Below are positions 1 to 8,137 of a stretch of DNA of 64,000 nucleotides, piece by piece. Origin of the DNA: CAYTAU01 sp964442075 (lineage in GTDB: Bacteria; Bacteroidota; Bacteroidia; Bacteroidales; CAYTAU01); the NCBI GenBank assembly GCA_964442075.1, contig CAYTWH010000018.1, forward strand, positions 1 to 64,000, written 5' to 3'. The notes beneath the pieces are model-generated. The model did not search any database and was not told where the DNA came from. It saw only the letters and a program-made list of their open reading frames with translations. The position numbers and the translations under genes are program-made. Each line of letters begins with the position of its first letter. Positions within the stretch are counted from its first letter, which is position 1.

Positions 1-107
1 AAAAAAAGTGCTTGTAGCGGTTTTTAAGTAAAAAGACAAAAATCAAATTTGAGGGTACTGTGTATCCTTTTTTTTGTTTATTAATTATTTGTGAGTAATT
101 TTATTGC

Positions 108-767
108 ATGTTAAGATTTGATTTATTAGTCATATTATTTATTTTTTTAGCATTTGCATCATGTAAAAAAGATAAAATACCTTCAAATATTGAGGAAAAC
201 TGTATACACGATACAATAATTTCTAATTTAACAATTAATCCCATAGATTATTATCTAAATATTATTAGTAATCAGGTTTATTATGATACATTAGGTAATT
301 CTGTAATATTTGAGATAACTAGATTTCATCCCAATCCTTATATTACTACTAATACAAATTCCTATGCAGATAATGGACAATGTTATGTTGAACATTTTAT
401 TGATGAGAAAACTGATTACGATATAAGTTGTGATACTTCTCAATTTGGATTAAGTTATAGTTTCACAAGCTCCATAATTTCTGGCGAAAATATTAATATT
501 TTAAATATAGGTCTTTTAACAACATTTAAACCAGATTTAGGTGGATATATTTTATTACCCGATACTACAGGAAGCTATAATTTCAACAAAATTAAAAATA
601 GTACAGAATATTTATTTTTAGATTCTTTATTAATTAATTCAAATACATTTTACGATGTTTATTACTTTAAACACGAAACTGTAAATGGATATGATGAATT
701 GTTTTTCAATTTTGAACATGGAACAATAAAATTTAAAGCTTACAACAAAAACTATTTTAAATCTTAA
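108..767 (+). CDS. hypothetical lipoprotein
   Basis: A 219-residue protein with a lipoprotein signal peptide: a hydrophobic stretch, then a lipobox (AFASC, Cys19) followed by KKDK. It is therefore probably anchored in the periplasm or outer membrane. The mature part is rich in Asn, Tyr and Asp and looks like a beta-rich secreted protein; I recognise no domain. The ATG at 108 is chosen because the signal peptide begins there. The TTTGTTTATTAATTATTT sequence about 20 nt upstream recurs before the next gene, and the sequence just after the stop codon recurs after the next gene, so two unrelated genes share both flanks. Function unknown. Confidence 0.6.
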   Translation: MLRFDLLVILFIFLAFASCKKDKIPSNIEENCIHDTIISNLTINPIDYYLNIISNQVYYDTLGNSVIFEITRFHPNPYITTNTNSYADNGQCYVEHFIDEKTDYDISCDTSQFGLSYSFTSSIISGENINILNIGLLTTFKPDLGGYILLPDTTGSYNFNKIKNSTEYLFLDSLLINSNTFYDVYYFKHETVNGYDELFFNFEHGTIKFKAYNKNYFKS

Positions 768-813
768 AACCCCCAATGGCGATGATTTGTAATCAGTGCC
801 CCTACATTCTTTC
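768..813 (+). repeat. dispersed hairpin repeat, copy 1
   Basis: The repeat begins immediately after the stop codon of the upstream gene with CCCCCAATGGCGATG, continues into a small hairpin GATT-TGT-AATC (784-794), then AGTGCCCCTACATTCTT. The same framework follows the stop codons at 1378 (+) and 56471 (minus strand). It could be a transcript-end structure or a REP-like mobile repeat; no associated transposase is visible. Confidence 0.6.
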
Positions 814-922
814 TAAAATCAACATTCGTTAAGCTTTTTTGTTTATTAATTATTTATGTGTAGTTTTATAATTAAATAATTAGAGCATTCTGGTTTAAGA
901 TGTTGTAAACAATTAACATATT

Positions 923-1378
923 ATGATTAGATACTTATTAATTCTGGCATTATTAATTAACTTAAGTATAGTTAACAAAACTATAGCTCAAGAATTTGTT
1001 AAAACAGATAGTATGACATTTCTAAAGGTAGAACACTTAAACCTTAAATTTGAATTACTAGACTCTACTAATAGTGATTGTATTCTGACACCTCCAAAAT
1101 ATTCATTGGGAAGTAAACAACTTTGTAAATCCCTTTACGGAGCTGACTATCCTCCATACAAAGATTCAACTGATTTAGTAAAAGGTGTTGTAAATGTTTT
1201 CTTCACAATTGACAAAAATGGAATTGCGAAAGATGTTGTAATTAAAAACAGCTTAAATGATTTTATTGAAAGAAATTTAAAAGAGAAGATTGCTAAATTA
1301 AAGAAATTTGAACCCGTTAAGTGCAATAAAGAAGTGATTGAAATAAGGATAAATTATGATGTTACTTACACATATTGA
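923..1378 (+). CDS. secreted protein with TonB C-terminal-like domain
   Basis: A 151-residue protein with a signal peptide (about residues 1-23, ending TIAQ). Residues about 88-150 (GVVNVFFTIDKNG, then two Lys-rich helical turns, then KKFEPVK and a final beta strand) match the pattern of the TonB C-terminal domain: a strand, an IDKNG turn, a helix, then a K-F-x-P segment. The N-terminal membrane anchor and proline-rich linker of true TonB are absent, so this is probably one of the small exported TonB_C-fold proteins common in Bacteroidota rather than an energy transducer. It shares flanking repeats with the preceding lipoprotein gene. Domain assignment is by eye. Confidence 0.55.
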   Translation: MIRYLLILALLINLSIVNKTIAQEFVKTDSMTFLKVEHLNLKFELLDSTNSDCILTPPKYSLGSKQLCKSLYGADYPPYKDSTDLVKGVVNVFFTIDKNGIAKDVVIKNSLNDFIERNLKEKIAKLKKFEPVKCNKEVIEIRINYDVTYTY

Positions 1379-1424
1379 AAACCCCAATAGCGATAATTTG
1401 TAATCAGTGCCACTGCATTCTTAA
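1379..1424 (+). repeat. dispersed hairpin repeat, copy 2
   Basis: This copy starts directly after a TGA stop: ACCCCAATAGCGATA, a hairpin core ATT-TGT-AAT, then CAGTGCCACTGCATTCTT. It aligns with copy 1 over about 40 nt with scattered substitutions and lies in the same position and orientation relative to the upstream gene. Confidence 0.6.
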
Positions 1425-1452
1425 TTCTTAATTATTAATTATTTAATTGCTC

Positions 1453-2367
1453 CTACTTGGTTAATTCCCTAAAAACTTCCTCAAGGCTTTTTTCTTTCTT
1501 TTGTTGCGAAAGCACGGTAATTTTATTCTGCACAGCAAAATTAAATATTTTAGGTCGTAGGTCTTCTTCGGTATTGCATTCAATAATCCACGATTTGTCG
1601 TTTTCTATATTTGCAACTTTGCTTACACCCTCAATTTTCTTTAGCTTACTTGCTGTAACATCAGTATCAAATTCTACAATAATTGTCTGATGCTTGTCAA
1701 TAGCTTTGTTTTGTATGCTTTTGGTTTTATCGTCGGCAACAATTTTGCCATTATTAATAATTATTATTTTATCACAAATAGCTTCAACTTCCTGCATAAT
1801 ATGTGTAGAAAGCATTACAGTTTTTTGTTTTCCAATATCTGATATAAGATTACGAATTTCAATTATCTGATTTGGGTCTAAGCCCGATGTTGGCTCATCA
1901 AGAATTAAAATTTTAGGATCATGTATCAATGCCTGTGCAAGTCCAACACGCTGACGATACCCTTTTGACAACTCCCCAATTTTTTTCTTCTGTTCAATTT
2001 GCAATCCCGTTTTCTCAATCATCTCCTCTACCCTTTGCTTTGTTGTTTTACCCAATTTATAAAGCTTTGCAACATAAGTCAGATATTCTTTAACGTACAT
2101 ATCATAATACAAAGGATTATTCTCGGGCAAATAGCCAATTTCTTTACGGATTTTAATAGAATGTTCAATTACATCGCTCCCATTTACCTTTACCACCCCC
2201 GACGATTGCGGAATAAAACCCGTAATAATTTTCATCATAGTAGTTTTGCCTGCTCCGTTTGGTCCAAGAAAACCTACAATACTACCCGAATTTATTTCAA
2301 ACGAAACTTCATCAAGGGCTTTTTGCTTACCATATAATTTGGTAATATTTTCAACTATAATCGACAT
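1453..2367 (-). CDS. gldA: gliding motility ABC transporter ATP-binding protein GldA
   Basis: A 304-residue ABC ATPase. Visible motifs are Walker A GPNGAGKT (35-42), signature LSKGYRQR (133-140), Walker B ILILDEPT (153-160) and the H-loop His189. After the nucleotide-binding domain comes a C-terminal regulatory segment of about 85 residues ending SLEEVFRELTK, as in GldA. In Flavobacterium johnsoniae GldA works with the GldF permease and GldG in gliding; homologues also occur in non-gliding Bacteroidota. The probable partners gldF and gldG lie about 60 kb away at the right end of this window, on the same strand. Generic ABC export ATPases look similar, but the length and tail favour GldA. Confidence 0.85.
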   Translation of the reverse strand: MSIIVENITKLYGKQKALDEVSFEINSGSIVGFLGPNGAGKTTMMKIITGFIPQSSGVVKVNGSDVIEHSIKIRKEIGYLPENNPLYYDMYVKEYLTYVAKLYKLGKTTKQRVEEMIEKTGLQIEQKKKIGELSKGYRQRVGLAQALIHDPKILILDEPTSGLDPNQIIEIRNLISDIGKQKTVMLSTHIMQEVEAICDKIIIINNGKIVADDKTKSIQNKAIDKHQTIIVEFDTDVTASKLKKIEGVSKVANIENDKSWIIECNTEEDLRPKIFNFAVQNKITVLSQQKKEKSLEEVFRELTK

Positions 2368-2389
2368 ATATATTTGTTGATTTATTGTG

Positions 2390-2397
2390 CAAAGATA
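2390..2397 (-). promoter_or_regulatory. putative -7 box for gldA
   Basis: CAAAGATA on the + strand reads TATCTTTG on the minus strand, matching the Bacteroidota TAnnTTTG element 22 nt upstream of the gldA start. No convincing -33 TTTG was seen at the usual distance. Confidence 0.4.
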
Positions 2398-2599
2398 AAA
2401 TTTGTAATTAGAAATTTGTCTTATGTAATTGATATTTATTGAAACAAAAACAAAAGAGTCTCCATTCTACTTCTACAAATAACAATATACTCCGAGGCTA
2501 CATATTTTACAATTCTTTAAAGCAATTTAGCATTTATAAGAAGATTTTAGTAAATTTAAAAATTATTTTACATTAAATAATCTAAATAAATTAGTTAAA

Positions 2600-3472
2600 A
2601 TGAGTGTATTAGTTAATAAAAATTCTAAAGTTATAATACAAGGATTTACAGGCAGCGAAGGTTCGTTTCATGCAAGTCAAATGATTGAATACGGAACAAA
2701 TGTAGTTGGTGGTGTAACACCGGGTAAAGGTGGTCAAATACACTTAAACAAACCTGTTTTTAATACAGTAGAAGATGCCATTAAACAAACCGGAGCTAAT
2801 ACTTCTATTATTTTTGTACCTCCTGCATTTGGTGCCGATGCAATAATGGAAGCTGCAAGCGCAGGAATAAAAGTTATAATTACAATTACAGAAGGTATTC
2901 CTACCTCTGATATGATAAAAGTAAAAGAATTTTTAAAAAATACCGATGCACGACTTATTGGTCCTAACTGTCCTGGTGTAATTACTCCGGGTGAAGCTAA
3001 AGTAGGTATAATGCCGGACTTTATACATCAAAAAGGCACAATTGGAATTATTTCACGCTCAGGAACTCTAACTTACGAAGCTGTTGACCAAGTAACAAAA
3101 ACAGGTTTAGGACAATCTACCTGTATTGGAATTGGAGGAGACCCCATAATTGGAACCACAACAAAAGATGCTGTAGAATTACTAATGAACGACCCCGATA
3201 CCGAAGGAATTATTATGATAGGCGAAATTGGAGGAAGCATGGAAGCTGATGCAGCATACTGGATAAAAGAAAACGGCACAAAACCTGTTGTAGGCTTTAT
3301 TGCCGGACAAACCGCTCCAAAAGGAAGACGTATGGGACATGCAGGAGCAATAATAGGTGGTGCTGATGATACTGCGGCAGCTAAAATGAAAATAATGCGA
3401 GAGTGTGGTTTACATGTTGTAGAATCACCGGCTGATATTGGAATTACAATGGCAAAAGCACTTCAGAAGTAA
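2600..3472 (+). CDS. sucD: succinate--CoA ligase (ADP-forming) subunit alpha
   Basis: A 290-residue protein, full length for SucD. Residues 1-130 form the CoA-binding Rossmann domain (GFTGSEGSFHA, GVTPGKGG). The motif GPNCPGVITPGE lies at 121-132, and the phosphorylated catalytic histidine is His247 in GRRMGHAGAIIGG. With SucC it interconverts succinyl-CoA and succinate with substrate-level phosphorylation. sucC is not adjacent: the neighbours are divergent gldA and a convergent glycosyltransferase, so the alpha subunit stands alone here. The conserved N-terminus beginning SVLVNKNSKVIIQG fixes the ATG at 2600. Confidence 0.95.
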   Translation: MSVLVNKNSKVIIQGFTGSEGSFHASQMIEYGTNVVGGVTPGKGGQIHLNKPVFNTVEDAIKQTGANTSIIFVPPAFGADAIMEAASAGIKVIITITEGIPTSDMIKVKEFLKNTDARLIGPNCPGVITPGEAKVGIMPDFIHQKGTIGIISRSGTLTYEAVDQVTKTGLGQSTCIGIGGDPIIGTTTKDAVELLMNDPDTEGIIMIGEIGGSMEADAAYWIKENGTKPVVGFIAGQTAPKGRRMGHAGAIIGGADDTAAAKMKIMRECGLHVVESPADIGITMAKALQK

Positions 3473-3483
3473 ATATAGGAGGT

Positions 3484-4704
3484 TTATTGTCCAATTGTTA
3501 TATTATTCCTGTAAAAATCGACAAGCGAAGAAGTAATTATTTTATTGTCAAAGTTCTTCACAATAAAATCAATTGCATTTTTTCCTGTTTGCAGAACAAG
3601 GTTTTTATCTCTTAATAATTTTTCAATTTCTAAAACAAATGTTTCAGGAGTATCTGCAATAAAAACATCTTCTTTGTTAGTAGAATTAATTCCTTCTGTT
3701 CCTATTGAAGTAGTAACAATTGCTTTGCCAAGTGCCATTCCTTCAACAATTTTAATACGCATACCACTACCCGATAATAAAGGAACTACCATAATTGCTT
3801 TTGAATTAATAAAATCATAAGCATTTTCTACCTCGCCAACATAAACAACATTTGTCAATGTTTTAAAATACTCTACAATATTGTCTGGGGCATTTCTTCC
3901 TGCAACATAAAATTTTAAGTCGGGATATTTTTTATTTAATTTAGTCCAACAATTGTTAAAGAACCATTTTAATCCTTCCTGATTTGGTGCCCAGTCTAAA
4001 GCTCCAATATGAAAAAGCGAGGGGAAGTCAATATTGTTAAGGTCAGATACAAGTTCATTAGAATTAATGCCCGTTTGCGAAACATGAGCAGGTTTATTAT
4101 TTCCAAGTTTATTATATATTTCAAGGTCACGTTTAGTTATTGGAACCAAAACATCGTACTTGTTAATAAAAGATGTTTCAAACTTCTTTATTCGTTTTTG
4201 AAGTATATTCAGATATCTTACTTTTAATTTATTTTCCTCCTGCTTTGCAACTCTCTGCCATATTTCATATTCAATGTTATGTGCTCTTAATGAAATTAAA
4301 GCATCGGAATACATTCTTATATGTTTGATATATGGAGCTAAATAAATTCCTTCTAACTGTATTACATCAAACTTTTTATTTTCTAAAAGTTCAATTAGTT
4401 TTTTCCTAAATTTTAAATTAATAAACCTTTGTGCATTATATGGTTTATTAGAGAGCAGCAAATTCAAAAAAGCTCCTGTTGCAGTAATATTCGCTTTTAC
4501 ATCAACACCAACAAAATTGGCGTATTTCTTAATGTCTTTTGATAATGATACTAAATCAAAATAATGTTTTGAGGTATTCATTGACAAAACAGTTACTTTA
4601 TGATTCAGGTCAGAAAAACCTTTTGTCATATTAAGAGTAGCAATTGCACCACCATCAATGGGAGGATAAGGAACCTTATTACAAAGCTGCAAAATTTCCA
4701 TCAA
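3484..4704 (-). CDS. glycosyltransferase, GT4 family
   Basis: A 406-residue retaining glycosyltransferase with GT-B architecture. The N-terminal lobe begins MEILQLCNKVPYPPIDGG, the typical opening of GT4 enzymes, where the glycine-rich loop contacts the nucleotide sugar. The C-terminal lobe has YVAGRNAP, a PLLSGSGMRIKIVEGMALGKAIV stretch (split here only for description) and TSIGTEGI, the donor-binding EX7E-like region. It is expected at the cytoplasmic face of the membrane in polysaccharide or lipid glycan synthesis; donor and acceptor cannot be told. Its start codon directly abuts the stop of the LptF/G-like gene, so the two are probably co-transcribed, which suits a role in envelope glycolipid assembly. 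Confidence 0.8.
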   Translation of the reverse strand: MMEILQLCNKVPYPPIDGGAIATLNMTKGFSDLNHKVTVLSMNTSKHYFDLVSLSKDIKKYANFVGVDVKANITATGAFLNLLLSNKPYNAQRFINLKFRKKLIELLENKKFDVIQLEGIYLAPYIKHIRMYSDALISLRAHNIEYEIWQRVAKQEENKLKVRYLNILQKRIKKFETSFINKYDVLVPITKRDLEIYNKLGNNKPAHVSQTGINSNELVSDLNNIDFPSLFHIGALDWAPNQEGLKWFFNNCWTKLNKKYPDLKFYVAGRNAPDNIVEYFKTLTNVVYVGEVENAYDFINSKAIMVVPLLSGSGMRIKIVEGMALGKAIVTTSIGTEGINSTNKEDVFIADTPETFVLEIEKLLRDKNLVLQTGKNAIDFIVKNFDNKIITSSLVDFYRNNITIGQ

Positions 4705-6633
4705 TTATTTTTTCAAATTAAAAAAAGCAGGGTCTTCAACTACACCTATAATATCTGTCGACAAATTGTTCATTAGTTTCAATTTGTTTCTTAAATTAAC
4801 AATACCAATAATGCGGGCTAAAGTCAAAATAAAACCTAAAGGTAATATAATTAAAATCAATGCTTTTATAAGCAGAAATATAGCATTACTGTTTAGTTTT
4901 CGTAATTTATAAGTGGGAAATTCAGTTAATTTTTCTTTAAAATATTTATGCTCTCTTGCTCTAATAAGTAGAATGCCATATATTTCTTTATAAATTCTAA
5001 ATATCTCCGTTAACTCATCTTTTCCTTTTACTTTTATCAAATCGCCTATTGCCATTTTATAGGTAATTCTGCGCATGAAATTAGATTGATATTCTTTTGT
5101 AAGTTTATTAATTTCACGGAGTTTAACCAATAATTCCGCATCGGTATAATCTTGTTTTGATAAACTTTCAACAAGTTTATTTAATTTCCTTTGTTTTATT
5201 TTTTCAATACCAAATATTTTTCTAATAAACACCCTGTATGGATCAACATCAAATATAACAGAATCTGTGGTCGCCTTTGAAGTAAGGAAAATCCCTACAG
5301 GCAACAATATAAATGCAGAAAGCCACATTCCCTGATACACAGTAATAATTCCTTCTTTAGCTGTTTTTTCACCTACTATCATTATTACATAATAAAAGAT
5401 AAAAAATACAACTGCTACTACTACCGGCATACCAAATCCACCTTTTTTAATTATTGCTCCAAGCGGTGCTCCAATAAAGAACAGAACAAGACAAGCAAAA
5501 GATAATGAGAATTTTCTGTGCCATTCAATATTATGTTTTATTATGTATCTATCACGAAATTCATAATCAAGAACAGTTGTTGAAATATAAGTTTGCGCCG
5601 AGCGTGCAAAATTGGATGCCATATCAATTATTTTCTTTCTTTCTTTAAGTTCAAAACTCTCATAAATACTATCAATATCATACTTATAAATTGTATCTAA
5701 CACAATTTTAATACTATCAATTTTGTTTTCTCTTTTAAAATAAGTTGACAATAATAAGTTTTTACCAAAAAACTTTTTTCTTTTTTCAAAAGCTACAGTC
5801 AGAGAATCAACAGCATTCATTAATTGAGTAATATTCAACATTTCCTGATTATCCTTAAAAAGGTCTTCATTTGTTCGTTTTAATCCAAAACCACTTAAAT
5901 CTAAAGCAATAATTTCTTTATCAAAAGTAGAGTGCCTGTGAGGATATGACATATTCATTACTTGTTTTCTTTCTTCCGGCAAATCTTCATATTTACTACC
6001 ATTATACATTGTCAGGATCATGTTATTTTCATTGGAAGAAACATGCATTGTAGCAGAATCGGCAACTGTAATATTAGTATTTCCATTATTATCTGTATGG
6101 TCATAAACCATCAGTTTATACATCATTTTTGTTTTGTAATTTTTTCCTGCAATTTTAATAACATAATTATCAATTCCTTTATAAAATATTCCAGGCTGAA
6201 TATTAATATCAGGTCTCTGATGCCTGATATCATATAACAGTGTTCTGAATTTTAAATTCGCAATAGGCAAAATATTATTTGAAAAAACAAAGGCTGTAAC
6301 ACTAATTATCACAGACAGCACAATTAATGGCATCATTATTCTTTGTAATGAAATACCGGAAGCTTTCAAAGCTGTTAATTCATAATATTCGCCAAGATTC
6401 CCAAAGGTCATTAATGATGATAAAAGTATTGCTAAAGGCAATGCCATAGGAACAAATGTAGCTGAGGCATAAAATATTAATTCGGCAAGTATAGTAATTT
6501 CAAGTCCTTTACCAACAAGGTCGTCGATGTATTTCCATAAAAATTGCATTAATAAAACAAAAACTGCTATGAAAAATGTAGCAATAAATGGTCCGAAATA
6601 TGAACGAAGAATAAGTAAATGTATACGTTTCAT
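4705..6633 (-). CDS. LptF/LptG family permease (YjgP/YjgQ)
   Basis: A 642-residue inner-membrane permease subunit of the type that drives lipopolysaccharide export to the outer membrane. The N-terminus MKRIHLLILRSYFGPF and the LTALKASGISLQRIM coupling helix (near residue 90) are family hallmarks. About three membrane segments precede a periplasmic beta-jellyroll region (about 130-370), followed by about three more. The protein is much longer than E. coli LptF or LptG (about 360 residues): residues about 460-600 add a charged helical region and a further membrane segment near 600-625. Which paralogue it represents is not decidable by eye. It is probably co-transcribed with the GT4 gene downstream. 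Confidence 0.85.
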   Translation of the reverse strand: MKRIHLLILRSYFGPFIATFFIAVFVLLMQFLWKYIDDLVGKGLEITILAELIFYASATFVPMALPLAILLSSLMTFGNLGEYYELTALKASGISLQRIMMPLIVLSVIISVTAFVFSNNILPIANLKFRTLLYDIRHQRPDINIQPGIFYKGIDNYVIKIAGKNYKTKMMYKLMVYDHTDNNGNTNITVADSATMHVSSNENNMILTMYNGSKYEDLPEERKQVMNMSYPHRHSTFDKEIIALDLSGFGLKRTNEDLFKDNQEMLNITQLMNAVDSLTVAFEKRKKFFGKNLLLSTYFKRENKIDSIKIVLDTIYKYDIDSIYESFELKERKKIIDMASNFARSAQTYISTTVLDYEFRDRYIIKHNIEWHRKFSLSFACLVLFFIGAPLGAIIKKGGFGMPVVVAVVFFIFYYVIMIVGEKTAKEGIITVYQGMWLSAFILLPVGIFLTSKATTDSVIFDVDPYRVFIRKIFGIEKIKQRKLNKLVESLSKQDYTDAELLVKLREINKLTKEYQSNFMRRITYKMAIGDLIKVKGKDELTEIFRIYKEIYGILLIRAREHKYFKEKLTEFPTYKLRKLNSNAIFLLIKALILIILPLGFILTLARIIGIVNLRNKLKLMNNLSTDIIGVVEDPAFFNLKK

Positions 6634-6680
6634 ATATTAATGCCAATTAAACATTTTAAATGATTTATTAAAAACGAATA

Positions 6681-6688
6681 CAAAACTA
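6681..6688 (-). promoter_or_regulatory. putative -7 box for lptF/G-like gene
   Basis: CAAAACTA on the + strand reads TAGTTTTG on the minus strand, a TAnnTTTG match 47 nt upstream of the start codon at 6633. No clear -33 partner was identified. Confidence 0.35.
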
Positions 6689-6746
6689 AATTATTTTACA
6701 CCGATACGAAATTGATTTGCAAGTTTTATGCTGATTCTATATGAAA

Positions 6747-6768
6747 ATAGTCCAAAATCTTGGACTAT
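6747..6768 (-). terminator. hairpin terminator after START-like gene
   Basis: A perfect 9-bp inverted repeat: ATAGTCCAA, a 4-nt loop, then TTGGACTAT, followed on the minus strand by TTTTCATA. It lies 69 nt downstream of the START-like gene and upstream of the lptF/G promoter box, so it probably separates the two transcription units. The U-run is short, so termination efficiency is uncertain. Confidence 0.55.
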
Positions 6769-6836
6769 TCTATAATTACAAAGGTTTTATTTGTTTGTTC
6801 TTTTAATAAAAATCAATACCTGAAAACAGGAAGGTA

Positions 6837-7214
6837 TTATCCGCCAAGCATATGCTTTAATTCATTGATTTGACTATCCCACAAATCTTTTGCATCATCA
6901 ATTTCATCTTTTTCAGCAAAATCAGTAATAATTAAAGCAACACCACCTGTAAGTTCCTCAATAACAATATTAAACTCAAAATATGTATCTTTCTCATCCT
7001 CAATCCACCTAAATCTAACATATTTTTGATCTTTTTTACTTATCAATTCTGCAATCTGATCTACTCCATTCCATGTGAATGTGAATATTTTGCCACTAAG
7101 TGTAACATTATCTGCAAACCATTCTGTTAATCCTCCTGCAGTACTCAGCCTAGAATACAATACTCTTGTCGAGCAATTTATCATAAATTCTATTGTGTAT
7201 TTTTCTTTTGCCAT
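6837..7214 (-). CDS. START-like domain protein
   Basis: A 125-residue soluble protein that looks like a small helix-grip (START/AHSA1-like) domain of the type common in Bacteroidota. It opens with KYTIEFMINCSTRVLYSRLS, followed by LTEWFADNV, a run of beta strands (IFTFTWNG, YVRFRWIEDE, YFEFNIVIEEL) and a C-terminal helix WDSQINELKHML. The fold usually binds a hydrophobic ligand in a cavity; the ligand here is unknown. There is no signal peptide, so it is probably cytoplasmic. It appears monocistronic, with a strong hairpin downstream. Confidence 0.7.
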   Translation of the reverse strand: MAKEKYTIEFMINCSTRVLYSRLSTAGGLTEWFADNVTLSGKIFTFTWNGVDQIAELISKKDQKYVRFRWIEDEKDTYFEFNIVIEELTGGVALIITDFAEKDEIDDAKDLWDSQINELKHMLGG

Positions 7215-7333
7215 AACAATAAAAATTTGTAGAACGGCAATGTATTAAATATTTTGTAATAAAAAAAATATTATTATAATTATTTTGATAACAGTTTCTT
7301 GCAAGTTGTGAAAACGCTTACAAAAAATACTAC

Positions 7334-8137
7334 TTATCCACCAATATTATAGAACTCATGAGATTTGCTTTTTGTGCCACATTTAGGTTTGTTTTTTATT
7401 GCAGATATAAATGCTTTTTCAATTCCTAAATTGCGTACATCATATTCAATATCACTAAACAAACATGGCATTATTTTACCATTAGCAGTTAAACGCAAGC
7501 GATTACAAATACCACAATTTCCCCCATCTCCCCCTTCAACAACTGAAAATTCTCCATAATGAAGATCCATCAAATGTATAAATCTTACATTTAATCCATT
7601 TTGTTTACAAAATTCAGCTACGGCTTTAGCATCTTTTTCTTCAGAGTTATTATTTACAACACAATTTATTTTAATAGGCTTAAGTCCTGCATTTTGTGCG
7701 GCAACAATTCCTTTTAATACATCATTAACATCTCCTCCTCTTGTAAGTTCTTTAAATTTATTCTCGTCCAGTGTATCCAAACTAATATTTACCCTCATTA
7801 AGCCTGCTTTTGACAATTTTAATGCATATTTATCTAAATAAACACCATTTGTTGTCATTGCTAAATCTTTGATACCTTCAACAGCTGATAACATTTTAAT
7901 AAAATCAACAATGCCTTTTCTTACCAATGGTTCTCCTCCGGTAATACGAACTTTATCAATTCCTAGTTTAACACCAACTTTAACTACTTCAATTATTTCC
8001 TCGAATGTTAAAATATCTTTATGATTAATATGCTTAATACCTTCAGCTGGCATACAATATTTACAACGCAAATTACACCTGTCGGTTATTGATATTCTTA
8101 AATAGTTTATTTTTCTGTTAAATTTGTCGTACATCAA
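7334..8137 (-). CDS. moaA: GTP 3',8-cyclase MoaA, short form
   Basis: A 267-residue radical SAM protein for the first step of molybdenum (or tungsten) cofactor synthesis. The N-terminal cluster motif is C21-x3-C25-x2-C28, with ITGGEP at about 65-70 and TTNG near 95. The C-terminal second cluster is C208-x2-C211-x13-C225 (CGICNRLRL), and the protein ends in the Gly-Gly tail needed by MoaA. It is about 55-60 residues shorter than the usual 320-330: the stretch between VRFIHLMDL (184-192) and the second cluster is largely missing. It overlaps moeA by 20 nt, implying translational coupling. A second Met (8134) could be the true start. Confidence 0.8.
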   Translation of the reverse strand: MMYDKFNRKINYLRISITDRCNLRCKYCMPAEGIKHINHKDILTFEEIIEVVKVGVKLGIDKVRITGGEPLVRKGIVDFIKMLSAVEGIKDLAMTTNGVYLDKYALKLSKAGLMRVNISLDTLDENKFKELTRGGDVNDVLKGIVAAQNAGLKPIKINCVVNNNSEEKDAKAVAEFCKQNGLNVRFIHLMDLHYGEFSVVEGGDGGNCGICNRLRLTANGKIMPCLFSDIEYDVRNLGIEKAFISAIKNKPKCGTKSKSHEFYNIGG

